Positions 54,136 to 63,238 of a DNA stretch of 64,000 nucleotides are shown here, piece after piece. The translations under genes were made by a program, and so were the position numbers. The notes beneath the pieces were generated by a model. That model made no database searches, had not been told where the DNA came from, and worked only from the letters and a program-made list of their open reading frames with translations. How positions within the stretch are numbered: the first letter of the stretch is position 1; every line of letters begins with the position of its first letter. This DNA is from Oceanobacillus kimchii X50 (lineage in GTDB: Bacteria > Bacillota > Bacilli > Bacillales > Amphibacillaceae), in the NCBI RefSeq assembly GCF_000340475.1, contig NZ_CM001792.1:3186592-3250591 (forward strand), written 5' to 3'.

Positions 54136-55305
54136 TTACAAACTTGCCGTAAAAATATCGACAGAATCTTGCCGAGTTAGTTTTTTATAATTACCAAATT
54201 CTGGTCTGGCAATCACCGTTTTATCTGCCATTTCTTCGACAGACTCTTCATTAATATCATAATCACTTAACTTGGTTGGAGCTCCGATACTAGTCCAAAA
54301 TTCTTGAAGCTTATCAATACCTTCAAGTGCAACTTCTTTATCTGACTTACCTTGATCATCTACATCAAACACTCTCACAGCTAATTGTTTAAAGCGTGGT
54401 GCATTTTCTTCATCTAATACATGTCGCATCCACTGCGGGAATAAGATTGCCAACCCACCACCATGTGGAATATCATGAACAGCTGAAACTGCATGCTCTA
54501 AGTTATGTGTTGCCCAGTCACCATGATATCCTAAATTCAGCATGTTATTTAATGCTAAAGTACCGCCTAGCATTGCAGTTGATCTATACTCATAATTTTC
54601 TGGATCATCTAATAGTTTAGGTGCAGTATCTATCATTGTTAACAATATTCCTTCGCACCAACGATCTTGTATTGGTGTATTCGTTGTATGATGGAAATAA
54701 TGCTCTAATACGTGAGACATCATATCAACAATACCGTATATCGTTTGATCACGAGGCACAGAAAATGTATGGACAGGGTCTAATATAGAAAACTTAGGGA
54801 ATGAAAATGGAGAACCCCAGCCATGTTTTTCATTTGTTTCCCAATTCGTTATAACAGATCCAGCATTCATTTCAGAACCAGTTGCAGCTAATGTAAGTAC
54901 CGTACCAAATGGCAACGCACCCTGTGCTTTTTCTTTTTTCGTAACAACATCCCACATATCCGCCTCAGTAACTGCACCGACTGCAATTGCTTTCGTGCAA
55001 TCAATGGTACTACCTCCACCGACTGCTAATATAAAGTCAATGGATTCTTGGCGACAAATTTCTACACCTTTTTTAACCGTAGAAATACGTGGATTTGGCT
55101 CTACACCTGGTAATTCAAATACAGCTGCTTCTATTTTTCCAAGTTCAGCAAGAACATTATCATATATACCATTGCGCTTTATACTTCCTCCGCCATAAAC
55201 AATCAATACACGCTTCCCAAAAGGCTCAATCTCTTTAGAAAGTTGTTCAATCTGTCCTTTACCAAAAATCAGTTTGGTCGGATTTTGGTACACAAAATTA
55301 TCCAT
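54136..55305 (-). CDS. iron-containing alcohol dehydrogenase (YugJ/BdhA-like)
   Basis: 389 residues, NAD(P)H-dependent butanol/aldehyde reductase group of the Fe-ADH family. NAD-binding segments [17 protein letters not shown] and [20 protein letters not shown] (GGGS motif). Iron ligands: Asp in [15 protein letters not shown], then the His residues of that helix, [19 protein letters not shown] near 265 and the segment after. The likely reaction is reduction of medium or long aldehydes, substrate not fixed. GGAGGA site. The RidA gene follows upstream on the same strand, 21 bp away. Confidence 0.92.
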   Translation of the reverse strand: MDNFVYQNPTKLIFGKGQIEQLSKEIEPFGKRVLIVYGGGSIKRNGIYDNVLAELGKIEAAVFELPGVEPNPRISTVKKGVEICRQESIDFILAVGGGSTIDCTKAIAVGAVTEADMWDVVTKKEKAQGALPFGTVLTLAATGSEMNAGSVITNWETNEKHGWGSPFSFPKFSILDPVHTFSVPRDQTIYGIVDMMSHVLEHYFHHTTNTPIQDRWCEGILLTMIDTAPKLLDDPENYEYRSTAMLGGTLALNNMLNLGYHGDWATHNLEHAVSAVHDIPHGGGLAILFPQWMRHVLDEENAPRFKQLAVRVFDVDDQGKSDKEVALEGIDKLQEFWTSIGAPTKLSDYDINEESVEEMADKTVIARPEFGNYKKLTRQDSVDIFTASL

Positions 55306-55326
55306 ACTATTCCTCCTCTACATTAT

Positions 55327-55704
55327 CTATTTTACGTATGCAACAAGGTCCATTTCAATTAATACGTCTTTCGGCAAACGACTCACTTCAACTGTCGCTC
55401 TGGCAGGATATGGTTCCTGTAAATATTTTCCGTATATCTCATTAACAACTTTAAAGTCTTCCATTGATGATAGATAAATAGTAAATTTAACTGCATGATC
55501 GAATGACGCTTCTGCTTTCTCTAAAATAGCGTTTAGATTATTTAAAACTTGTTTCGTTTGATTTTCTATTCCTTCTTCAACATTTCCACTATCTGGATTA
55601 ATTGGAATTTGCCCAGAAATGTAAAGAAAATCACCAGCTTGAATTGCTTGAGAATATGGTCCAATGGCAGCTGGTGCTTCCTCTGTTTGAATTGCTTTTC
55701 TCAT
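55327..55704 (-). CDS. ridA: RidA family enamine/imine deaminase
   Basis: 125 residues from the ATG at 55704, preceded by GGAGGAG; an earlier ATG overlaps that site. Hydrolyses reactive enamines/imines such as 2-aminoacrylate made by PLP enzymes. Typical segments: EAPAAIGPYSQAIQAGDFLYISGQIP, with the catalytic Arg in PARATVEVSRLPKDVLIEMDLVA. It probably forms a trimer in the cytoplasm and shares an operon with the downstream alcohol dehydrogenase. Confidence 0.93.
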   Translation of the reverse strand: MRKAIQTEEAPAAIGPYSQAIQAGDFLYISGQIPINPDSGNVEEGIENQTKQVLNNLNAILEKAEASFDHAVKFTIYLSSMEDFKVVNEIYGKYLQEPYPARATVEVSRLPKDVLIEMDLVAYVK

Positions 55705-55743
55705 TTTCTTCTCCTCCTCAAACATATGATTTATTCCATCATA

Positions 55744-56409
55744 TCAGTTTCCAATCTGTCTTTCTATTACAATCCTATAATCCATAACAGAGGAAACATA
55801 ATAAATATCTCCATAACATGCTTCCAGTTCTTTTGCTTCTTCCCGTCTACACGTATAGATGGAATTATTTCTACCCGCTTGATCATACATTTTTTGTGAG
55901 AAAGTAATTGCCGCCTCTTGTGTGTACTCTCCCCCATTATCTTGAACGTACTCGATAAATCCATGCCCAAAATTATACGCTTGTACAGCCAATTTAATAT
56001 CACCGTCGGCTTTATCTAAAGCTAGTGCAAAAAATGATACACCTTGCTGTATGGATAGGTCAGGGTCTTTTATACAGTTCCTCTCCCCGCATAAACTCTC
56101 AGATGATTGCATCGGGTCTAGTCCCCTTCCACCCGACTCTTGCATCATCATAGCAAGTATAACTGGTGTGTGTTCTTCGATTCCATACTGTTTGGCATAT
56201 CTGCTAACAATCGAGTGATACTCCCATATATTCTCACTAATTTCCGGTAACGCATCTTTTTGCATCGGGCCTGGGGCATCTCTCGTACGGTGATTTTCAA
56301 TGTAATTCGTAATCCAAGATAATACAATTAATGATAAAATAAGCAGAAGACTAATTCCGAATAGTTGTTTTGTCGTATATTTCCACTTCTTAGAAGTTTT
56401 TCTATTCAA
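55744..56409 (-). CDS. membrane-anchored lysozyme-like protein (CwlT N-domain type)
   Basis: 221 residues. Cytoplasmic basic start, one signal anchor (about 15-36), then a lysozyme-like domain on the outside: the catalytic Glu is expected in MMMQESGGRGLDPMQSSES, the Slt-like helix is SIQQGVSFFALALDKA, and AVQAYNFGHGFIEYVQDNGG completes the active cleft. The nearest known fold is the lysozyme-like domain of CwlT-type wall hydrolases. The next gene upstream is 13 bp away, so it is likely in one operon with two membrane proteins. Its substrate should be peptidoglycan. Confidence 0.85.
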   Translation of the reverse strand: MNRKTSKKWKYTTKQLFGISLLLILSLIVLSWITNYIENHRTRDAPGPMQKDALPEISENIWEYHSIVSRYAKQYGIEEHTPVILAMMMQESGGRGLDPMQSSESLCGERNCIKDPDLSIQQGVSFFALALDKADGDIKLAVQAYNFGHGFIEYVQDNGGEYTQEAAITFSQKMYDQAGRNNSIYTCRREEAKELEACYGDIYYVSSVMDYRIVIERQIGN

Positions 56410-56422
56410 TCTTCATTCTCCT

Positions 56423-56833
56423 TCAAGTTTTGTTCCAATACTGTTGAAGTAATCCAATGGAGGAACCATAAATAAGGTGACCGATTAGCCAGATGATTAT
56501 AGAATAGCCATCATAAAGTTCTGGGGTACGATTGGATAAAAGAGTAGTAGGATAAATTAATAAACCGATTAATCCACTTATACTTACATATGCCCAAAGT
56601 TTACGTTCCAAATCCCATAAACGAAGGAAGAAGATTAACGTGTAAACCAATACAATAGATACAATAATATGATAACTAAATTCAAATAGTGGTGGATGTT
56701 GCCATTTCCCTATTATTGGGAAATAATCAATGTTCATTAATAAGGTATATACTGGTTTATTTGTAATTAATTGGCATAAATAAAAAAACAAACCAATAAT
56801 AAATCCGGATATAATTCCAATTAATAGAAGCAT
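56423..56833 (-). CDS. four-helix membrane protein, unknown
   Basis: 136 residues with four predicted membrane helices (about 2-22, 50-69, 80-99, 108-128). No motif I recognise. It is between the lysozyme-like gene (13 bp) and the MATE gene (21 bp), all on the minus strand, so co-transcription is likely. GGAGGA before the ATG supports translation. A function cannot be proposed. Confidence 0.7.
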   Translation of the reverse strand: MLLLIGIISGFIIGLFFYLCQLITNKPVYTLLMNIDYFPIIGKWQHPPLFEFSYHIIVSIVLVYTLIFFLRLWDLERKLWAYVSISGLIGLLIYPTTLLSNRTPELYDGYSIIIWLIGHLIYGSSIGLLQQYWNKT

Positions 56834-56854
56834 GTTTTCCTCCTACTCTGTTAA

Positions 56855-58195
56855 TTAATTCGCGAACAATTCCTTCTGTCGCCATTTACCATATCGGTAA
56901 TAAAAAATAGCGAACAAACTACTTAATACAAAACTCCCGCCCATACCAATTGCAATTCCAACTTCCCCAAACCACGAGGAAAATAGAGCCGTTAACGGAT
57001 ATCTTAAAATCCAGAAAGAAATAACATTTAGGATGAGCACTTGGTACATCGCACCAGCTGCACGCACTATTCCATTTAATATAAAGTTAATACCTAAAAA
57101 TGGATAACAAAGTGCAACAATTTGTAAATATACCGTTCCAAAATCTACTGCATCAGATTCTCTGATAAATAACCGAACTCCATATTGTGCAAATACGGCT
57201 ACTGCAATACCAATTATCAGCATAATAGCAAAATTATATATTACTCCATAAATTGCAATTTGACGTATTCGTTCCCAATTTTTAATTCCGATATTCTGTC
57301 CAGCCATACTTGCAACGGATGTACTTAATGCATGAGCAGGCAGCATAAGTAAACTGTCTAGACGTTGAGCCGCTCCAAACCCAGCTATCACAGACTCTCC
57401 ATGTGTTGTCACTACACTCATAATTGCTGCAGAACCTGCTGAAATAACAGCCATTTGTAATCCAGATGGTATTCCTAAATGCAGAATTAATTTTATTTCT
57501 TCTCTTGCCGGTAACGCAGGTAGAGAGAACGGAGCCAATTTCTTCCATAAAACATAAGAAATTCCACATAAAAAAGAGAATGCTTGTGAAAGTAGAGTAG
57601 CATATGCAGCTCCTTCTATCCCCCAATTGAATACAGAAATGAACAACGGATCTAATAGAATATTTAAACCTACTGCAATGGTAATAAAATATAATGGCGT
57701 TTTACTATCCCCTAATGACCGAAGTACTGTACTAATAAAGTTATAGCCAAATAGAAACCAAATACCCATAAAATTGATTCTTAAATATGTACTGGCATCT
57801 TCCATCATCGTTTGTGGGGTTCCTAATAAACCTAAAAACTGCTCAGCAAATATGTATCCTATTACCCCTAAAAATATTGAAATCAAGGTTAATAAAACAA
57901 CAAAAGCATTTAAGTAATTTCTTAAGCCTTTTTCATTTTGTTTTCCTTTTTGTTGGGAAAGAATGGTAAGTGCTGCATTATTCATACCAATAATAAAGGA
58001 GAGAACCACGAAAAGGATACTACCTGATATCGCTACCGCACCTAGAGCAGATGAACCTAATAAATTACCTACCCATAAACTATCTATAAATTGATAAGAA
58101 GTTTGTAATAAATTTGCCAGTAATATCGGTCCTGAAAAATAAAATAACTGTTTAGCGATACTACCCTGTGTAAAGTCATATTGCTGGTTTTTCAT
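56855..58195 (-). CDS. MATE family efflux transporter
   Basis: 446 residues from ATG at 58195 (MKNQQYDFTQGS) after AGAGGCG; an ATG 8 codons upstream is less well placed. Twelve membrane helices in two MatE repeats; QTSYQFIDSLWVGNLLGSSALGA in the first repeat and HLGIPSGLQMAVISAGSAAIMSVVTTHG in the second are the characteristic segments. Exports cationic drugs or metabolites with Na+ or H+. It leads a likely three-gene unit with the unknown membrane protein and the lysozyme-like protein. Confidence 0.92.
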   Translation of the reverse strand: MKNQQYDFTQGSIAKQLFYFSGPILLANLLQTSYQFIDSLWVGNLLGSSALGAVAISGSILFVVLSFIIGMNNAALTILSQQKGKQNEKGLRNYLNAFVVLLTLISIFLGVIGYIFAEQFLGLLGTPQTMMEDASTYLRINFMGIWFLFGYNFISTVLRSLGDSKTPLYFITIAVGLNILLDPLFISVFNWGIEGAAYATLLSQAFSFLCGISYVLWKKLAPFSLPALPAREEIKLILHLGIPSGLQMAVISAGSAAIMSVVTTHGESVIAGFGAAQRLDSLLMLPAHALSTSVASMAGQNIGIKNWERIRQIAIYGVIYNFAIMLIIGIAVAVFAQYGVRLFIRESDAVDFGTVYLQIVALCYPFLGINFILNGIVRAAGAMYQVLILNVISFWILRYPLTALFSSWFGEVGIAIGMGGSFVLSSLFAIFYYRYGKWRQKELFAN

Positions 58196-58308
58196 ATGTA
58201 TTCGCCTCTTCTTAATCAAAAATCACTGTTTCCATCATAACAGAAAGATTTTCTATGAAGAATTATTTAGAAATAATCCATTTTAATAATGTCATAATGT
58301 ATAAGTAA

Positions 58309-58343
58309 ACCCGCATGAAAACCATTTTGGGTTTCATGCGGGT
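58309..58343 (-). terminator. TRAP operon terminator
   Basis: Perfect 12-bp arms ACCCGCATGAAA and TTTCATGCGGGT with an 11-nt loop, just after the TRAP permease stop. The T tail is modest. Confidence 0.8.
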
Positions 58344-58353
58344 CTTTATTCAT

Positions 58354-60357
58354 CTAGTTGTTAGCTATACTTACTTCACTTTGATTATCATTATCTTTAT
58401 CCCTAGTAACAAATTGTATCAGTAGTTGAAGTGCAAATAACACAAATCCTATGGTATCTGACATACCCTCAGGATAAATCAATAATAAACCTGTTGCAAT
58501 TGCTAAGACCCTTTCGTACCACTTAATATTTCGGTACCAGTACCCTATCATACCTGCACTAATAGCAATCATACCGAGTATTGCAGTAAATAAGGAGAAT
58601 AAGATCTCTAACCAAGTAGAATCAATCATTAGTAATGTAGGATTTAATACGAACATATACGGAATGATGAAAGCAGCAATTGCCAATCGAGCAGCATTCC
58701 CACCTGTACGAATAGGTTCTCCACCAGATATCCCTGTTGCCGCAAAAGCAGCAAGAGCTACCGGAGGTGTAATATCCGCTACAATACCGAAGTAGAATAC
58801 GAACATATGAGCAGCTAATACAGGAATAGCTACATCTAAATTATCATTCAACGCTAAAATCGCTGGTAATGCGATGGTTGATGTAATAATATAATTCGCC
58901 GTAGTTGGTGATCCCATTCCTATAATAATGGAAGTTATCATTGTAAATACAAGTGTAAGCATTAATTGTATTTCAGGTGTACTTGCAATAGTTCCAGCAA
59001 TAGATACTAAACTATTACCAAGTTTAAGTCCCAAACCGGTTTTCGTGACCACACCAACGATTATACCCGCACAAGCTGTTGCTGCAGCAACGCCAAGTGC
59101 TGTTCTTGCACCTTGTTCTAAGGCTACAAAAAACTTTGGAACTGTTATACGTGTATCTTTAAGGAACAAGCTAACAATGATGGTAGCTAAGATACCGTAT
59201 ATTGCTGCTCTTTCAACACTAACTCCAACAAATAAGAAATAAACGATAGCAACGATAGGTAGTAATAGATGTATTTTCTTTAATACCGTTTTTTTACTAG
59301 GAATTTCCTCACTAGACAAGCCTTTTAAGCCTGTTCGTTTTGCCTCCAAGTGAGTCATTATCCAAATACCTGCGAAATATAAAATAGCAGGTATGATAGC
59401 TGCCTTAGCTATATTCCAATAACTTTCCCCGGCAAACTCAATCATCAAGAATGCTGCTGCACCCATTATCGGCGGCATTATCTGTCCACCAGTTGAGGCC
59501 GCTGCTTCTACAGCCCCGGCAAAATTCTTACGATAACCAAGTCGCTTCATTAAAGGGATCGTATAAGAACCAGTAGTTACTGTATTTGCTACTGAACTTC
59601 CTGAAATTGTTCCATTCAAAGCACTGGAGAATATAGCAATTTTAGCAGGCCCCCCAACCCTTTTTCCAGCTATAGAAATAGCTAAATCATTAAAATAATT
59701 TCCTACACCCGTCTGTACTAAAAACGCCCCAAATAAAAGGAATAAGAAAATATATGTGGACGATACTTGTAATGGGGTACCTAAAATTCCTTCTGTTGTA
59801 AAGAACATAGAACGGATTAATTGTTCTAATGATAATCCAGAGTGTGCAAACATCCCTGGTATATAAGGACCTAACAATGCATAACCCAAGAATAGCAGAG
59901 CAATTATCGTAATTGGTAATCCAACCGCCCGACGTGCCGCTTCTAATACAAGCAGAATCGCTAATCCTCCAATAAGCATTTGATCTAGTGGGATTGAGCC
60001 AAATTGTTGTACAAGTGAATCGTAATTTAACGGCCAATAACCACAAACTACAATGGCTAACACCATCAGAATATAATCGTACCAAGGAATTCTATCTTTT
60101 TTTGTCTTACGTACTGCAGGAAATAGCAAAAAGATAAGCGACAGCGCAAATCCTAAATGTATGGTTCGTTGTAAGTATGCTGTCAATTGTCCGAATATCC
60201 CCGTATATAATTGAAAAATGGAGAAAAGAACAAGGGCAGCAAATATTATGATTGCTAAAACTCCAGTCAGTTTTCTAGTATTCGCTTCTGCATCATACTT
60301 TTCTAACAGTTCTTGTTGTTTGCTTTCAGAAAGATTTTCATATTGTTGATCACTCAT
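58354..60357 (-). CDS. TRAP transporter, fused 4TM/12TM permease (TAXI type)
   Basis: 667 residues, about 17 to 19 membrane helices: the small Q-subunit part (about 25-130) joined to the large M-subunit. Signatures are GSVANTVTTGSYTIPLMKRLGY with GQIMPPIMGAAAFL, and GMGSPTTANYIITSTIALPAI, the two inverted halves of the M domain. Na+-driven uptake of an organic acid, driven by the TAXI binding protein encoded in the same operon. Its ATG overlaps the DUF1850 stop by 8 bp (ATGAGTGA), with GGAG upstream, so translation is coupled. Confidence 0.93.
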   Translation of the reverse strand: MSDQQYENLSESKQQELLEKYDAEANTRKLTGVLAIIIFAALVLFSIFQLYTGIFGQLTAYLQRTIHLGFALSLIFLLFPAVRKTKKDRIPWYDYILMVLAIVVCGYWPLNYDSLVQQFGSIPLDQMLIGGLAILLVLEAARRAVGLPITIIALLFLGYALLGPYIPGMFAHSGLSLEQLIRSMFFTTEGILGTPLQVSSTYIFLFLLFGAFLVQTGVGNYFNDLAISIAGKRVGGPAKIAIFSSALNGTISGSSVANTVTTGSYTIPLMKRLGYRKNFAGAVEAAASTGGQIMPPIMGAAAFLMIEFAGESYWNIAKAAIIPAILYFAGIWIMTHLEAKRTGLKGLSSEEIPSKKTVLKKIHLLLPIVAIVYFLFVGVSVERAAIYGILATIIVSLFLKDTRITVPKFFVALEQGARTALGVAAATACAGIIVGVVTKTGLGLKLGNSLVSIAGTIASTPEIQLMLTLVFTMITSIIIGMGSPTTANYIITSTIALPAILALNDNLDVAIPVLAAHMFVFYFGIVADITPPVALAAFAATGISGGEPIRTGGNAARLAIAAFIIPYMFVLNPTLLMIDSTWLEILFSLFTAILGMIAISAGMIGYWYRNIKWYERVLAIATGLLLIYPEGMSDTIGFVLFALQLLIQFVTRDKDNDNQSEVSIANN

Positions 60358-60880
60358 GAATGTTCACTCCTTTCAATTGCTCAAATAAGGACATTTGTTT
60401 AACTTCTAACTTATACCAATTGCCCGGGATAAAGTAATCATTAAAAGGAACAGTGTGTACATCCGTGCGTTCATCGCTGTTCCCCCAAGAAAGTCTATGA
60501 TTAGAAACTTTTTTACCGTTTCGTATATTTAAATAGTCAAATTCATTGGTCATGTTTTTTATATGATATTTTCCATCAATATATTCAAACTCTTCATCTA
60601 CCATTGCATCATTTGGCATTCCTATTCCAAATTCTTCATAGATCATTTCATATTGTATAATTTTATTATCATCTGTAATATGGTACTTTTCCACGACATC
60701 TGTTAAGTGTATGGAATGCGTAAAAGTTATTCCAAAATAATCTCCAGAATCAAGAATCAGAAATGCCTGTTGATTATTCGTTTTTCCATCATAAAAGACA
60801 AGGGCGGTTCGGAAAGGTATGAAAAGCATACTAATCATAAGTGCAATAGTGAGAAGTATGAAAAGCCATTTTTTTTGCAT
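60350..60880 (-). CDS. DUF1850 protein of the TRAP-TAXI operon
   Basis: 176 residues from ATG at 60880 after AAAGGTGA; the longer frame reaching 60952 has no ribosome site and runs through the attenuator hairpin. One N-terminal helix (about 7-25), then an extracellular beta-rich domain with SGDYFGITFTHSIHLTDVVEKYH, the DUF1850 hallmark (FTHSI), and YEEFGIGMPND. DUF1850 proteins are nearly always next to TAXI TRAP permeases; their role in the transporter is unknown. It overlaps the permease start. Confidence 0.87.
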   Translation of the reverse strand: MQKKWLFILLTIALMISMLFIPFRTALVFYDGKTNNQQAFLILDSGDYFGITFTHSIHLTDVVEKYHITDDNKIIQYEMIYEEFGIGMPNDAMVDEEFEYIDGKYHIKNMTNEFDYLNIRNGKKVSNHRLSWGNSDERTDVHTVPFNDYFIPGNWYKLEVKQMSLFEQLKGVNIHE

Positions 60881-60907
60881 AAAATCACCTTTTACAGGAT
60901 TAAAATC

Positions 60908-60949
60908 AAAAAATAGCCGGCAGCCTATCCCTAAATGGGCGGAGCCGGC
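60908..60949 (-). terminator. intra-operon hairpin between the TAXI binding protein and DUF1850
   Basis: GCCGGC arms (60916-60921 and 60944-60949) with an inner GC-rich stem; on the minus strand TATTTTTT follows. It probably ends most transcripts after the binding protein gene, so that more binding protein than permease is made. Confidence 0.75.
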
Positions 60950-60965
60950 CATTTCATGAAATTAT

Positions 60966-61958
60966 TTACTCTTCACCTTGTTCGTCAAAGTATTTTTGTG
61001 CACCTGGATGTAAATCAATTCCAATTCCATCAAGTGCAGTATCAATTGTTATAAATTCACCTTTTGCATGGGAAATCTTATCTGTATTATCATAGATTGC
61101 TTTAGTAATGTCATATACAAGTTCTTCTGATAAGTCACTAGATACTGCTAACATTGCAAGAACAGCAACGGTTTGAACATCTTCATCAAGGCCACCATAT
61201 GTTCCTCCAGCAATTACATCAGAAGCATAGTAAGGATACGCTTCTACTAGTTCTTCCACCTTATCTTCTGCAATTGGAACAATAGAGATATCTACAGAAG
61301 CAGCTAGACCTTCTACAGCACCTGTTGGTGTACCTGAAGTAATAAATGCTGCATCGATATTACCGTCTTGGATACCACCAGTTGATTCACCGAAATCAAG
61401 ATTTTGTGCTTCCACATCATCCATTGTCATACCATGTATTTCAAGGATTTGTTCTGCATTAATATACGTTCCTGACCCTGGCGCACCTACAGACACTTTT
61501 TTGCCCGCTAAGTCTTCCACTGAAGAAATACCAGAATCAACAGTTGTTACGATTTGAATAGTTTCTGGATATAATGACCCAATTGCCTGTACTTTTTCCA
61601 CAGGTTCACCATCAAAGGCATTGATTCCTTCAACTGCGTGAGAAATTACGTCAGTTTGAATAAATCCAAGTTGAGCCTCTCCATTTTCAATTGCCAATAC
61701 ATTTTCAGCAGAGGCATTAGAGGAAATAGCATCTACTTGTACTTCGGTATTGTTATTAATATTTGTTGCCATTTCTCCACCTAACGGGTAATATGTACCA
61801 CTTGTTCCACCCGTTACAAGTGTTAACATTTCTGGATCTTCTCCACCGTCTGAAGTATTCTCATCTCCATTAGATCCTTCATCATTACCGCCACAAGCAG
61901 CAAGAAGAAGAATAAGTGCAACTAAAATAGCTATTTGACTATACCATTTTTTCTTCAT
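60966..61958 (-). CDS. TAXI-family TRAP substrate-binding lipoprotein
   Basis: 330 residues. Lipoprotein signal with lipobox LLLAAC (Cys at about 21), then a Gly/Asn/Asp/Glu-rich spacer (to 44). The TAXI domain follows: TLVTGGTSGTYYPLGGEMAT at the start, EAQLGFIQTDVISHAVEG, VSVGAPGSGTYINAEQILE, and FITSGTPTGAVEGLA. It binds the solute outside the cell for the fused permease downstream. The family takes up small carboxylates such as glutamate or 2-oxoglutarate; the exact ligand is unknown. First gene of the operon, AAGGGGCG site. Confidence 0.93.
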   Translation of the reverse strand: MKKKWYSQIAILVALILLLAACGGNDEGSNGDENTSDGGEDPEMLTLVTGGTSGTYYPLGGEMATNINNNTEVQVDAISSNASAENVLAIENGEAQLGFIQTDVISHAVEGINAFDGEPVEKVQAIGSLYPETIQIVTTVDSGISSVEDLAGKKVSVGAPGSGTYINAEQILEIHGMTMDDVEAQNLDFGESTGGIQDGNIDAAFITSGTPTGAVEGLAASVDISIVPIAEDKVEELVEAYPYYASDVIAGGTYGGLDEDVQTVAVLAMLAVSSDLSEELVYDITKAIYDNTDKISHAKGEFITIDTALDGIGIDLHPGAQKYFDEQGEE

Positions 61959-61997
61959 ACAAACGCCCCTTTTAAATTATATTTATCTAGTAAAAAT

Positions 61998-62027
61998 ATC
62001 TTACAATATTTTAAACTAAGATGTCAA
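61998..62027 (-). promoter_or_regulatory. TRAP-TAXI operon promoter
   Basis: On the minus strand: a perfect TTGACA (62027-62022), an 18-bp spacer and TAAGAT (62003-61998), 40 bp before the binding protein start. Confidence 0.75.
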
Positions 62028-62247
62028 ATAATTATCAAAATAGAAAGCGAATACATAATATCGTTTACATAACAATCTAATCGCTATTCCGCCGTGATAA
62101 CCAAAAATTTTGATATATCTTAATTTTAGAACTTTATTTTTCGACAATAATTTTGAAATTATTGATTTTTGTGTCTGTATTAGGGTTTCTGATACATATT
62201 TCCTATTATATTTTTACAAAATTCTTTCTTTCTCAACATTCACCTTA
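62028..62247. other. divergent intergenic region, no gene seen
   Basis: About 220 AT-rich bases between the two divergent promoters. No small frame with a ribosome site and no clear palindrome noted. Confidence 0.4.
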
Positions 62248-62275
62248 TTGTAAATCAATTCGTTCATGATATAAT
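62248..62275 (+). promoter_or_regulatory. promoter of the ABC permease unit
   Basis: TTGTAA (62248-62253), a 16-bp spacer with an extended TG, and a perfect TATAAT (62270-62275), 45 bp before the first permease gene. Confidence 0.75.
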
Positions 62276-62319
62276 CATACAGATAGTATACTTATTGATA
62301 GAAAGGAAGTTAGCAAACT

Positions 62320-63222
62320 ATGAGCCAACCAACAGAACACATAGAAACTCCCCAAACTGCTCATAAGCCACCTAATCCTAGGCTGAAAAGTTGGAAAATT
62401 GTTTTTAATAAGTTTAAGAAAAATAAATCAGCTATGATTGGTGGATTTTTAATTATTCTTTTATTAATTATTGCAATTGTTGGGCCATTTTTCACTCCAT
62501 ATGAACCCTATGAACAAGATATCGTGAACAAGTTACAAAGTCCTTCTGCCGAACATTGGTTTGGAACGGATAACTTTGGAAGAGATATTTTTAGTCGTGT
62601 TATTCAAGGGACAGGATTAACACTTACTATTGGATTTTTCTCCATAGCCTTAGGTGCAACCCTTGGCGTTCTTTTTGGTTTAATAGCAGGTTTTTATGGC
62701 AAACGAACAGATAGCATTATTATGCGAGTTATGGATATTTTACTTGCTTTCCCTGGTATTCTTTTAGCCTTAGCTATTGTAACTGTACTTGGAGGAAGTA
62801 TTGCGAACTTAATCATTGCAGTTGCAGTCTCAAGTATTCCTGTATTTGCACGTATCGTTCGTGGATCTGTTTTATCTGTTAAGAATTTAGAGTATATCGA
62901 TGCTATGCGCGCACTTGGCGCTAGTGACACCCGGATTATTTTTAAACACATTTTTCCGAATATTACCTCTCCTATCATCGTTCAGGCAACTCTGAGTATT
63001 GCCACAGCAATTCTATCTGCAAGTGGACTATCTTTCCTCGGTTTAGGCGCACAACCGCCATCCGCTGAATGGGGTGCGATGCTTAGTGATGGAAGAAACT
63101 ACTTATATAATGCAGGACATGTTGCACTCTTCCCTGGTTTAGCTATTGTAGTAGCTGTATTAGCATTTAACCTGTTAGGCGATGGATTACGAGATGCATT
63201 TGATCCAAAAACGAAAGAATAG
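62320..63222 (+). CDS. peptide/nickel-type ABC permease, DppC/OppC family
   Basis: 300 residues, six membrane helices. Hydrophilic N-terminus with FNKFKKNKSAMIGGFLIILLL (OppC_N domain), then HWFGTDNFGRDIFSRVIQGTG, the usual DppC signature, and the ATPase-contact EAA loop in EYIDAMRALGASDTRIIFKHIFPN. GLGAQPPSAEWGAMLSDGRNYL follows near the C-terminus. GAAAGGAAG site. First gene of the unit, followed 16 bp later by the DppB-type permease, the reverse of the usual B-then-C order. The solute could be a dipeptide, oligopeptide or nickel; the binding protein and ATPases are not in the window. Confidence 0.93.
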   Translation: MSQPTEHIETPQTAHKPPNPRLKSWKIVFNKFKKNKSAMIGGFLIILLLIIAIVGPFFTPYEPYEQDIVNKLQSPSAEHWFGTDNFGRDIFSRVIQGTGLTLTIGFFSIALGATLGVLFGLIAGFYGKRTDSIIMRVMDILLAFPGILLALAIVTVLGGSIANLIIAVAVSSIPVFARIVRGSVLSVKNLEYIDAMRALGASDTRIIFKHIFPNITSPIIVQATLSIATAILSASGLSFLGLGAQPPSAEWGAMLSDGRNYLYNAGHVALFPGLAIVVAVLAFNLLGDGLRDAFDPKTKE

Positions 63223-63238
63223 AAAGAGGTGAACAGCT

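Noticed and set aside
60881..60952. Extended N-terminus of the DUF1850 protein
   Set aside because: The extension runs through the intra-operon hairpin and lacks a ribosome site; ATG at 60880 has one.
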